Of a DNA stretch of 64,000 bases, positions 16,258-24,011 are shown piece after piece. Numbering within the stretch: position 1 is the first letter of the stretch; each line of letters begins with the position of its first letter. The DNA lies in the NCBI RefSeq assembly GCF_014643535.1, contig NZ_BMJQ01000016.1:1-64000 (forward strand), in the 5' to 3' direction. Made by a program: the position numbers and the translations under genes. Below the pieces are notes generated by a model, which saw nothing but the letters and a program-made list of their open reading frames with translations, was not told the origin of the DNA and ran no database searches. Source of the stretch: Aliidongia dinghuensis (GTDB lineage: Bacteria > Pseudomonadota > Alphaproteobacteria > ATCC43930 > CGMCC-115725).

Positions 16258-16275
16258 GCGGCCCTGGGCTTGCAT
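16258..16275 (+). promoter_or_regulatory. Candidate sigma-54 promoter of fliK-flgD
   Basis: GCGGCCCTGGGCTTGCAT has GG at 16260-16261 and TTGC ending 16273, with the 10-bp gap. The -12 half is perfect; the -24 half is weaker (CGGCCC against TGGCAC). The predicted start is near 16285, with the SD GGGGAG at 16294-16299 before ATG 16306. Confidence 0.45.
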
Positions 16276-16305
16276 CGGCGGTAGCGGAACCTCGGGGAGA
16301 GCCTC

Positions 16306-17976
16306 ATGTCGATCGCCCAGTTCGACGCGACCAACGCCAGCAACACCGCAGCCCAGCTCGGCGCCGCAACCGCGCGGACCACGGCGAACAACGGCTTCGC
16401 CCAGGCGCTGCTGGACGCCGAGGCGCGCGCCCGGATCGAGACGCAGCGTCAGAATGCGCAGCACCAGGCCGCGCAACGGGCGGCGAACCAGGCGTCGCCG
16501 CCGGCCAAGGATCCGAGCGGCGCCCCTTCCACGGCGACCGCGACGAAGACGGCGGCCAAGAGCGATACGAGCAAGACGGACCAGGGCAAAAGCGATACGG
16601 CCAAGACGCACGACAGCGCGCGCGCGAGCCAAGACGACACCACGACGGCCGCCCAGCAGCAGACGGCGGCCGCACCGACGCCGGTACCACCCCCGACCAC
16701 GACGGCGTCGCCGCCCGCATCCGCGTCCCCCTCGAGCGCCCTCACTTCCGGCACCGACGCCTCCGCCCCGGCGGCCGGCGGCAGCGGTACTGCGACGGCA
16801 CAGGCGGGCACCGCCGCACAGGCTGGCGACACCCCCGCGCCATCAACCGCGGCCGGGACCGCCGGCAACACGACGACCGCGACAGCCGCTGCCGGACCCG
16901 TCGCAGCCCAGGCCGCTGCCACGCCGCCGTCCGATCCCAGTGCCGCCGCCGCCCCGTCGCTTGCGACATTGGCCGCCCTCGGGCTCGGCCGCACCCCACC
17001 CGCCGGCGCGAATTCAGCCGCGCCGGCCGGGACCGGCAAGCCCTCAACCGCAGCCGTGACGGTCACGACGACCAAGGCGCCCGTTACCGTCAAACCCGGC
17101 ACCCTCACGACCCTCCTGCCGTTCGAGTTCGGCGGCGCGGCTCAGCCGGTGGCTGGTCAGGCGCCGGCGCCCGCCGTCGCCAATGTCCCTGCCGCCAACG
17201 CCAACGCGACGGGCACGTCCGCGAATGCCGCCGCCGAGACGCCCGCCAGCGACCAGGCCGACCCGAATGCGGATGCGCCCGTGCCGCCGGCGCCGTTGCC
17301 GACCGACCCGACGGCGCTGCCCACCGACACAGCGGTAGCGACACCCGCGACCGAGCAGGTCACGGCAACCGCCGTCGCGACGGAGCAGCACGCCTCGCTG
17401 TTCGCCCAAGGCGGCAACGAGACGGCGTCGACGGCGCTCACCAGCGGTGCCGCGCCGACCGCCGCCGGCTTCGCCACGCTCAATGCCGGCACGACCGTCT
17501 CGCGCAGCGAGACCGCCCCGGACACGCCGCAGGGTGGCCAGACCAGCCAGGCGCCGCTGCAGCCGCCGGCGGAACAGCTCGCCATCGCCATCAGTCGCAA
17601 CACGGGCAGCAACGGCAGCCAGAACTTCACCATCCGGCTCTCGCCCGAGAAGCTCGGCACCGTCGAGGTCAAGCTGCAGGTCGACCCCAAGGGCAAGACC
17701 ACGGCGAACTTCGTGGTCGAGCACGCCGAAACGCTGCAGCTCTTGAAGCAGGATTCACAGCAGCTGGTGCAGTCGCTGCAGAACGCCGGCGTCGACACGA
17801 ACGGCGCATCGCTCAGCTTCTCGCTCAAGGACTCGAATACGGGCCTCGCCCAGAACCAATCGAACGGCGGCCAGGCCGGCCAGCCGCGTGGGATGTCGGG
17901 TGCCGCCGCCGCCGATGCGGAAAGCACCGAGACGCCGGCGGTGGCCAGCAACCGCCTCTATGACATCAAAGCCTGA
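16306..17976 (+). CDS. fliK: Flagellar hook-length control protein FliK
   Basis: A 556-residue protein. About 420 residues are low-complexity Ala/Thr/Pro with a Lys/Ser/Asp stretch near 75-110, as in the extended ruler part of FliK. The C-terminal Flg_hook domain (about 425-520) contains FTIRLSPEKLGTVEVKLQVD, the signature that switches FlhB specificity. The reading frame is supported by the conserved C-terminus, and GC-rich shadow frames through the repeat region can be ignored. It is 11 bp before flgD. Confidence 0.92.
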   Translation: MSIAQFDATNASNTAAQLGAATARTTANNGFAQALLDAEARARIETQRQNAQHQAAQRAANQASPPAKDPSGAPSTATATKTAAKSDTSKTDQGKSDTAKTHDSARASQDDTTTAAQQQTAAAPTPVPPPTTTASPPASASPSSALTSGTDASAPAAGGSGTATAQAGTAAQAGDTPAPSTAAGTAGNTTTATAAAGPVAAQAAATPPSDPSAAAAPSLATLAALGLGRTPPAGANSAAPAGTGKPSTAAVTVTTTKAPVTVKPGTLTTLLPFEFGGAAQPVAGQAPAPAVANVPAANANATGTSANAAAETPASDQADPNADAPVPPAPLPTDPTALPTDTAVATPATEQVTATAVATEQHASLFAQGGNETASTALTSGAAPTAAGFATLNAGTTVSRSETAPDTPQGGQTSQAPLQPPAEQLAIAISRNTGSNGSQNFTIRLSPEKLGTVEVKLQVDPKGKTTANFVVEHAETLQLLKQDSQQLVQSLQNAGVDTNGASLSFSLKDSNTGLAQNQSNGGQAGQPRGMSGAAAADAESTETPAVASNRLYDIKA

Positions 17977-17987
17977 CGGAGCCCATC

Positions 17988-18701
17988 ATGAGTAATGTCG
18001 GTGGCATCGGCACGAACGGCACGAACAACAGCAGCTCGTCCAATTCGGCCAGCAGCGCTTCGTCCTCGAGCAACAGCAGCAGCAGCGCGATCTCGGCGTC
18101 GGTCCAGTCGGAATACAACACGTTCCTGACGATCCTCACGACCGAGCTGCAGAACCAGGATCCGACCTCGCCGCTCGACACGAACCAGTTCACGAGCCAG
18201 CTCGTGCAGTTCTCGTCGCTCGAACAGAACCTGCAGACCAACTCGCTGCTGCAGCAGCTGGTCACCAACTCGACCCAGGGCGCGGTCAGCAGCGCGCTTG
18301 GCTATCTCGGCCATACGGTGAAGGCGACCGGCAACAGCTTCACGCTCGACGGCACGAGCAGCGACAAGCCGACGCTTTCCTATTCGCTCGCAGGCAAGGC
18401 CAACACCGCCGTGCTCGACGTCCTAAACAGCAACGGCCAGACCGTGCGCGAGATCGCGGTCTCGACCGACGCCGGCAGCCACAGCATGACGTTCGACGGC
18501 CAGGATTCGAGCGGCAGCCAGCTGCCCGCCGGCACCTACACCTTCAAGGTGCAAGCCGTCGATGCGCACGGCACCGCCATCGCCGCCACAACCTATGAGA
18601 CCGGTGCCGTGACTGGAATTGACACCTCGAACGGCGTCGTGAACCTCCATATCGGCAGCCTGACCGTGCCCGCGAGCAACGTCGTCCAGGTCGTCTCCTG
18701 A
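17988..18701 (+). CDS. flgD: Flagellar hook assembly protein FlgD
   Basis: A 237-residue hook cap protein. It has a Ser/Asn-rich leader (about 1-40) and the conserved YNTFLTILTTELQNQDPTSP and FTSQLVQFSSLEQN segments. The C-terminal part has a Tudor-like and FnIII-like fold with GSQLPAGTYTF. It acts as the transient scaffold for FlgE polymerisation. It is co-transcribed with fliK. Confidence 0.95.
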   Translation: MSNVGGIGTNGTNNSSSSNSASSASSSSNSSSSAISASVQSEYNTFLTILTTELQNQDPTSPLDTNQFTSQLVQFSSLEQNLQTNSLLQQLVTNSTQGAVSSALGYLGHTVKATGNSFTLDGTSSDKPTLSYSLAGKANTAVLDVLNSNGQTVREIAVSTDAGSHSMTFDGQDSSGSQLPAGTYTFKVQAVDAHGTAIAATTYETGAVTGIDTSNGVVNLHIGSLTVPASNVVQVVS

Positions 18702-18751
18702 TCGGTCCGCCCGCGCCCTATGCTAGGAGTTCGCTCGTGTGCCCCCCGCCT

Positions 18752-18766
18752 TTAGCGGTTTGTTAA
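18752..18766 (+). promoter_or_regulatory. CtrA-like box upstream of sciP
   Basis: TTAG-N7-TTAA, one mismatch from the CtrA consensus TTAA-N7-TTAA, lies 27 bp before the ATG at 18793. In Caulobacter sciP is a CtrA target, so the place is meaningful. It would lie inside the coding region if the GTG at 18739 were the start. Confidence 0.4.
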
Positions 18767-18792
18767 GCCGCGCCGCGAGACACTCGGACACC

Positions 18793-19122
18793 ATGTCCGA
18801 CCCGTCGCGAAAGATCCTTTCGGCAAGCCCACAAGGTTTGCCCTTGCCACCTCAGCGTGCGCCCTCCGGTCGCGCGTTCGGGGGCATGACCTTGGCTGAC
18901 CTGCCGCCGCCCAACACCAAGCGCTGGGTCATCCGGCGCAAGGCAGAGGTCGTGGCCGGCGTCCGCTCCGGCCTCATCAGCCTCGAGGAAGCCTGTCGAC
19001 GCTACAAGCTGTCGATCGAGGAATTCCTGTCCTGGCAGCGGCTGATCGAAAGCCACGGTGTGGCAGGGTTGCGGGCGACGCGACTCCAGGACTATCGGGT
19101 CACGGCCGAAAAAAGCGACTAA
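18793..19122 (+). CDS. sciP: SciP (DUF1153), CtrA inhibitor
   Basis: A 109-residue DNA-binding protein. The core LADLPPPNTKRWVIRRKAEV and the helix-turn-helix SLEEACRRYKLSIEEFLSWQ are nearly invariant in alphaproteobacterial DUF1153/SciP. In Caulobacter, SciP blocks CtrA-dependent transcription, including flagellar genes. Start choice: ATG 18793 fits the family and leaves the CtrA-like box upstream, but has a weak SD. GTG 18739 has AGGAG 9 nt upstream and would add 18 residues. It stands between flgD and fliF. Confidence 0.9.
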   Translation: MSDPSRKILSASPQGLPLPPQRAPSGRAFGGMTLADLPPPNTKRWVIRRKAEVVAGVRSGLISLEEACRRYKLSIEEFLSWQRLIESHGVAGLRATRLQDYRVTAEKSD

Positions 19123-19171
19123 TTCGTCGCGAATCCAAATCGTTTCGGCCGCTAGGCAATTTTTGCCGAGA

Positions 19172-19186
19172 TTAATATCCCGTTTA
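19172..19186 (+). promoter_or_regulatory. CtrA-like box upstream of fliF operon
   Basis: TTAA-N7-TTTA, one mismatch from TTAA-N7-TTAA, lies in the 164-bp gap between sciP and fliF, 101 bp before the fliF start. No convincing -24/-12 motif occurs in this gap, unlike the other flagellar operons, so a CtrA-type class II promoter is the better guess. A short GGCAA-TTT-TTGCC hairpin lies just upstream (19155-19167). Confidence 0.4.
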
Positions 19187-19286
19187 CCCAAAAAGGTTAA
19201 CGTCTATTCTGCACGACCTCCAGATGCACGGCCGCTCGTCGGGCGACCGGTATCAGGCGGGGGTCAGGGAGCGGAGAGACCAGCCA

Positions 19287-20963
19287 GTGGGTTCCTTTCT
19301 TCAGACGCTGCAGAAGCTCGGCCCGGTCCGGCTCGGTGTCATCGCGGCCACGCTGGTCGTGGTTCTCGGCTTCTTCATTTTCGTCGCGACCCGCCTGACC
19401 TCGCCGTCGATGGGCCTGCTTTACGGCGACCTCGACACGAAAGACAGCGCGCAGGTCGTCGCCAAGCTCGATCAGATGAACGTGCCATACGAGCTCAAGG
19501 GCGACGGCACAAGCATCTTAGTGCCGCAGGACCAGGTAGCACGCCTGCGCCTCGCCATGGCCGAGACCGGCATCCCGCACGGCGCCTCGATTGGTTACGA
19601 GGTGTTCGACAAGCCCGAGGGGCTCGGCACCACGAATTTCGTCCAGGGCATCAACGAGATGCGCGCGCTCGAGGGCGAGCTCGAGCGCACCATCGGCACG
19701 ATCTCGGTCATCGAGAGCGCACGCGTGCATCTGGTGCTGCCAAAGCGCGAGCTGTTCACCCGCGACCGCCAGGAGCCCTCCGCGTCGATCGTGCTCAAGA
19801 TCCGCGGCAACACCACGCTCGCCAAGGGCCAGGTGGCGGCGATCCAGAACCTGGTCGCAACCGCCGTCTCGGGCCTGAAGCCCAATCATATCTCGATCAT
19901 CGACCAGAACGGCAACCTGCTGGCGCGCGGCACGGACGATCCGAACGCGGCGTTCGACGGCAACACCACCTCCGAGGAGCAGCGCGTCGCTTACGAGAAC
20001 CGGCTGGCACGCTCGGTCGAGGAGATGCTGGACCGGTCGATCGGCTACGGGCACGTCCGGGTCGACGTCAATGCCGACATGGATTTCGACAAGGTCACGA
20101 CCAACCAGGAAAGCTATGACCCGGACGGTCAGGTCGTGCGTTCGACCCAGACCGTGACCGAGGCGAACCAGGACAACGACGCGGGCGATCAGGCGGTCAG
20201 CGTGCAGACCAACCTGCCCGACGGCCAGCAGGCCCAGGGCGGCGCCGGCTCAGGCACCCGGTCGAAGCACAACCGCAACGAAGAGACGACGAACTACGAG
20301 ATCTCGAAGAAGGTGACGAGCCAGACGCGCGAGGCCGGCGTGGTGAAGCGCCTGTCGGTCGCAGTGCTGGTCGACGGCACCTACAAGCCGGGCGAGAACG
20401 GTGCGCGCGATTATCAGGCGCGCAGCCCCGATGAGCTGGCGCAGATCACCAAGCTCGTGCAGTCGGCGATCGGCTACAACGAGAAGCGCGGCGACAAGGT
20501 AGACGTCGTCAACATGCGCTTTGCCGCCCCCGAAGACGAGACGGCCGAGCCGCCGGCGATCTTCCTCGGCCTCAACAAGGCGGACCTGTTCCGCGCGTCC
20601 GAGACGCTGGTGCTGGCGATCGTCGCCGTGCTGGTCATCCTGCTGGTCGTGCGGCCGCTGGTGACGCGGGCACTCGAGACGGCGCGCGAGACGGCGCTCG
20701 CCCAGCAGCGCGCGCTTGCCGAGCAGACGATGGGCGGCGCCGAGGCGCTCGCCGGCCCGATGGGCATGGGCGCGCTGCCCGGCCCCGGCGGCGTCGGCAC
20801 CGGGCTGGTTCCGGCCGAAGAGATGGAAGAAAGCATGATCGACATCAGCCAGGTCGAAGGCCGCGTGCGCGCCTCCTCCATGAAGAAGATCGGCGAGATC
20901 GTCGAGAAGCATCCGGAAGAAGCGGTCGCGATCATCCGCAGCTGGATGTACCAGGCCACTTGA
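19287..20963 (+). CDS. fliF: Flagellar MS-ring protein FliF
   Basis: A 558-residue MS-ring protein. It has an N-terminal membrane helix (about 17-40), the YscJ/FliF domain with LYGDLDTKDSAQVVAKLD, a ring-building middle region, a Glu/Gln/Asn-rich linker, a second membrane helix (about 440-460) and a C-terminal cytoplasmic tail that binds FliG. The start is GTG 19287 with GGAGAG 8 nt upstream; the longer frame adds Arg-rich residues with no family support. It heads the ten-gene operon. Confidence 0.95.
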   Translation: MGSFLQTLQKLGPVRLGVIAATLVVVLGFFIFVATRLTSPSMGLLYGDLDTKDSAQVVAKLDQMNVPYELKGDGTSILVPQDQVARLRLAMAETGIPHGASIGYEVFDKPEGLGTTNFVQGINEMRALEGELERTIGTISVIESARVHLVLPKRELFTRDRQEPSASIVLKIRGNTTLAKGQVAAIQNLVATAVSGLKPNHISIIDQNGNLLARGTDDPNAAFDGNTTSEEQRVAYENRLARSVEEMLDRSIGYGHVRVDVNADMDFDKVTTNQESYDPDGQVVRSTQTVTEANQDNDAGDQAVSVQTNLPDGQQAQGGAGSGTRSKHNRNEETTNYEISKKVTSQTREAGVVKRLSVAVLVDGTYKPGENGARDYQARSPDELAQITKLVQSAIGYNEKRGDKVDVVNMRFAAPEDETAEPPAIFLGLNKADLFRASETLVLAIVAVLVILLVVRPLVTRALETARETALAQQRALAEQTMGGAEALAGPMGMGALPGPGGVGTGLVPAEEMEESMIDISQVEGRVRASSMKKIGEIVEKHPEEAVAIIRSWMYQAT

Positions 20964-21022
20964 TGAGCGGGATCATCCTCCAAAGGGCATTCGGCCGGGA
21001 TAGAGGGCGGAGCTAGAAGAAG

Positions 21023-22039
21023 ATGCGTGTTCGCGAGGATTTTCGCACCCTTGCCGGCCCGGAGAAGGCCGCGATCCTGATGCTCGCCATCGGCGAGGAG
21101 CATGCCGCCAAGCTGTTCGCGCTGATGGACGACGAGGAGATCAAGGAGATCTCCCAGACCATGGCCAACCTGGGCACGGTCTCCTCCTCGCTGGTCGAGC
21201 GGCTGTTCATCGATTTCTCGGAGCAGATCTCGGCGACAGGCTCGCTGGTCGGCTCCTACGAATCGACCGAGCGCCTGCTGAGCAAAGTGCTGGGCAAGGA
21301 CCGCGTCAATCTCATCATGGAAGAGATCCGCGGCCCCGCCGGCCGCACCATGTGGGACAAGCTCGGCAACGTGAACGAGGTGGTGCTGGCGAACTACCTC
21401 AAGAACGAATATCCGCAGACCGTCGCGGTCGTGCTGTCCAAGATCAAGTCGGATCATGCCGCCCGCGTGTTGTCCCAACTACCTGAAGGCTTCGCCATGG
21501 AAGTCGTCATGCGCATGCTGCGCATGGAGGCGGTCAACAAGGACGTGCTCGACGACGTGGAGCGCACGCTCAGGACCGAGTTCATGTCGAACTTGGCGCG
21601 CACCAACCGGCGCGACGCGCACGAGCTCATCGCCGAGATCTTCAACAACCTCGACCGCAACACCGAGAACCGGTTCCTGACCGCCCTCGAGGAGCGCAAC
21701 CGCAATTCGGCCGAGCGCATCAAGAGCCTCATGTTCACCTTCGAGGATCTCTCGAAGCTCGATCCGATGGCGGTGCAGACCGTGCTCCGCAACGCCGACA
21801 AGGAGAAGGTGCCGATCGCGCTCAAGGGCGCCTCCGACGCGCTCAAGGACCTGTTCTTCTCGAACATGTCAGAGCGCGCCGCGAAGATCATGCGCGAGGA
21901 GATGGCCTCCATGGGGCCGGTCCGGCTGCGCGAGGTCGACGAGGCGCAGGGCTACATGGTGCAACTGGCCAAGGACCTCGCCGCCCGCGGCGAAATCGTC
22001 ATGGCCGACAACAAGGACGATGACGAGCTGGTCTATTGA
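21023..22039 (+). CDS. fliG: Flagellar motor switch protein FliG
   Basis: A 338-residue C-ring rotor protein. The N-terminal domain binds FliF and the middle armadillo domain carries the EHPQT-like motif as EYPQT (about 133-137). The C-terminal torque domain has DLSKLDPMAVQTVLRNAD and the charged helix with KIMREEMASMGPVRLREVD, where Arg/Asp/Glu face the stator. The tail MVQLAKDLAARGEI is typical. It lies 59 bp after fliF. Confidence 0.97.
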   Translation: MRVREDFRTLAGPEKAAILMLAIGEEHAAKLFALMDDEEIKEISQTMANLGTVSSSLVERLFIDFSEQISATGSLVGSYESTERLLSKVLGKDRVNLIMEEIRGPAGRTMWDKLGNVNEVVLANYLKNEYPQTVAVVLSKIKSDHAARVLSQLPEGFAMEVVMRMLRMEAVNKDVLDDVERTLRTEFMSNLARTNRRDAHELIAEIFNNLDRNTENRFLTALEERNRNSAERIKSLMFTFEDLSKLDPMAVQTVLRNADKEKVPIALKGASDALKDLFFSNMSERAAKIMREEMASMGPVRLREVDEAQGYMVQLAKDLAARGEIVMADNKDDDELVY

Positions 22040-22065
22040 CCGCCTCGTCCGGAGACGCCCCGCGG

Positions 22066-22800
22066 ATGAAGACCGTCCGGAAATTCGAATTTGACCTGTC
22101 GTTCGACCAGCCGGCCGCGCGCCCGAACGTGCGCGTGGCGGCGCCCGAGCCCGAGCCGGAACCCATGCCCGAGCCGGAGCCGGCCGAGCCCCCGCCGCCG
22201 CCGGCGCCGACCTTCAGCCAGGAGGAGATCGACGCGGCGCGGCATCTGGGGCTGCTCGAGGGCCGGACCGCGGGCGAGATGGACGCGATGCAGCGGATCG
22301 AGCGGCGGCTCGCCGACACGGTCGAGCGGCTGACGCACGATCTTGAGACCCTGAAGGGCGCCCAGCAGGCTGCCCTGGGCCAGATCGAGCGGCAGGCGAC
22401 CGAACTCTGCCTCGGCGTCGTACGCCAGCTGTTCCCGGTGCTCTCGGCCCGCAGCGGCACGGACGAGATCGCGGCATTGATCGGCGACGCGCTGGCGCTC
22501 GCGGTCGAGCAGCCGAAGCTGACCCTGCTGTGTGCGCCGGGCATGACCGAGGCGCTCGAGCCTGTCCTGACCGAGGCGGCGCGGCGGAGCGGTTTCGAGG
22601 GCCGGCTCGCCGTGCGCGGCGATCCGACGCTCGTCGAGACGGATTGCCGGATCGAGTGGAACGACGGCGGCCTCGACCGGAATACGGGGCGCCTGATGGC
22701 GGAGATCGAAGCGGCCGTGGCCCGTGGGCTCGCGGATTTCGACAGACGGTTTGGTGGTGACGGTACCGGGAGTTCCGGGGCCCTAGAGGAGAGTCGGTGA
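22066..22800 (+). CDS. fliH: FliH-like export stator
   Basis: A 244-residue protein with a Pro/Glu-rich segment (about 25-50, many PEPEP units), a central coiled coil starting FSQEEIDAARHLGLLEGR, and a C-terminal FliH/YscL/HrpE-type domain with GDPTLVETDCRIEWNDGGLD. FliH regulates the export ATPase FliI and anchors it to the C ring through FliN. No fliI gene lies here. The start is ATG 22066; the frame reaches back to a TTG at 22036. It overlaps fliN by 1 bp. Confidence 0.85.
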   Translation: MKTVRKFEFDLSFDQPAARPNVRVAAPEPEPEPMPEPEPAEPPPPPAPTFSQEEIDAARHLGLLEGRTAGEMDAMQRIERRLADTVERLTHDLETLKGAQQAALGQIERQATELCLGVVRQLFPVLSARSGTDEIAALIGDALALAVEQPKLTLLCAPGMTEALEPVLTEAARRSGFEGRLAVRGDPTLVETDCRIEWNDGGLDRNTGRLMAEIEAAVARGLADFDRRFGGDGTGSSGALEESR

Positions 22801-23129
22801 TGAACGACGACGACATGCTGCAGCTGGCGGAGCTCGATTCCGACTCAAGAATGCCGGCGCCGGATGGCAAGGCGCCGCAGAATGCCAAGGAACTGGAGGC
22901 GGTCTACGAGATCCCGGTCCAGGTCTCGGCCGTGCTCGGCAAGGCGACGATGCAGGTGAGCCAGTTGCTCAAGCTCGGCCGCGGCGCCGTCGTCGAGCTC
23001 GATCGCAAGGTCGGCGAGGCGATCGACATCTACGTGAACAACCGTCTGGTCGCCCGCGGCGAGGTTGTCGTCGTCGATGACCGGCTGGGCGTCACCATGA
23101 CCGAAATCGTCAAGTCCGAACGCTCGTGA
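22800..23129 (+). CDS. fliN: Flagellar motor switch protein FliN
   Basis: A 109-residue C-ring protein. A short acidic N-terminus leads into the SpoA domain with EIPVQVSAVLGKATMQVSQL, GAVVELDRKVGEAIDIYVNN and the terminal VVVDDRLGVTMTEI, all diagnostic of FliN. It binds FliH to dock the export ATPase and forms the base of the C ring with FliM. The start is ATG 22800, overlapping the fliH stop (TGATG), with AGGAGAG upstream. Confidence 0.96.
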   Translation: MNDDDMLQLAELDSDSRMPAPDGKAPQNAKELEAVYEIPVQVSAVLGKATMQVSQLLKLGRGAVVELDRKVGEAIDIYVNNRLVARGEVVVVDDRLGVTMTEIVKSERS

Positions 23130-23151
23130 GGCAGGCGGGATTGATCGGATC

Positions 23152-24000
23152 ATGGCCGTGAGCGACGCGGAACGCGAGATCAGGATCGAGGCGCCGCCGT
23201 CGCGCATCCTGCCGGACCCGCTCGAGGGCAGCCACGACGGTGCCACGCTCTATGGGCTCGGCATCGGCCTGGCGCTGCTCATCGTCGCCATGCTGCTGGG
23301 CGGCTCGCTCGCGGCCTATGTCGACCTGCCGGCCTTCATGATGGTGATCGGCGGCACGGCGGCCGTGACCGCGGTCAGCTTCAGCCTCGACGATCTGAGG
23401 CGGCTGCCGTCCGCGCTGGCGACCGCGGTCGCCCGCCGGGTCCCGGCGGCGCATCACGCGGCCGCCCGCCTGGTGGCGCTCGCCGAAACGGCCCGGCGCC
23501 ATGGCTTCATGGCGCTCGAGGACCTGCTGCCGCGCCTCAAGGACGACCGGTTCCTCATCAAGGCGGTCGCCCTCGTCGTCGACAATACCGAGCCGGACGA
23601 GATCGAGCGGCAGCTCCGGACCGAGCTTTCGGCCATGCTGGCCCGCCACCGGGTCGCCGCCGACATGCTGCGCCGCGCCGGCGAGGTGGCCCCTGCGATG
23701 GGCCTCATCGGCACGCTCGTCGGCCTCGTGCAGATGCTGTCGAACCTCAACAATCCGACGACCATCGGCCCGGCCATGGCGGTCGCGATCCTGGCGACGC
23801 TCTATGGCGCCGTGCTGGCCAACATGGTGCTGCTGCCGCTCGCGGCCAAGCTCGAGCGCAACAACCATGCCGAGGCACTCGTCCACAACCTCACCATCCT
23901 GGCGGCGAACTCTATCGCGCGTCGGGAGAACCCGCGCCGGCTGGAGGTGGTGCTGAACGGCATCCTGCCGCCGGCCGAGCGGATCAGCTACTTCGACTAG
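23152..24000 (+). CDS. motA: Flagellar stator protein MotA/PomA-like
   Basis: A 282-residue stator A subunit with four predicted membrane helices (about 33-52, 55-78, 178-200, 205-228) and a cytoplasmic loop between the second and third. The pore segment APAMGLIGTLVGLVQMLSNL and GPAMAVAILATLYGAVLANM follow the PomA/MotA pattern, including the conserved Pro of helix 3. It is separated from its presumed B subunits (942-2296), an unusual arrangement since motA and motB are often adjacent. It lies 22 bp after fliN and 11 bp before flbD. Confidence 0.9.
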   Translation: MAVSDAEREIRIEAPPSRILPDPLEGSHDGATLYGLGIGLALLIVAMLLGGSLAAYVDLPAFMMVIGGTAAVTAVSFSLDDLRRLPSALATAVARRVPAAHHAAARLVALAETARRHGFMALEDLLPRLKDDRFLIKAVALVVDNTEPDEIERQLRTELSAMLARHRVAADMLRRAGEVAPAMGLIGTLVGLVQMLSNLNNPTTIGPAMAVAILATLYGAVLANMVLLPLAAKLERNNHAEALVHNLTILAANSIARRENPRRLEVVLNGILPPAERISYFD

Positions 24001-24011
24001 GAATCCGGAAT

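Noticed and set aside
16454..17059. Arg/Pro-rich frames inside fliK
   Set aside because: The Ala/Thr/Pro ruler of FliK gives open shadow frames in a GC-rich genome; only the frame with the Flg_hook end is real.
19155..19167. GGCAA-TTT-TTGCC as sciP terminator or sigma-54 promoter of fliF
   Set aside because: The stem is only 5 bp and GG to GC spacing is 8, not 10, so neither reading is supported.
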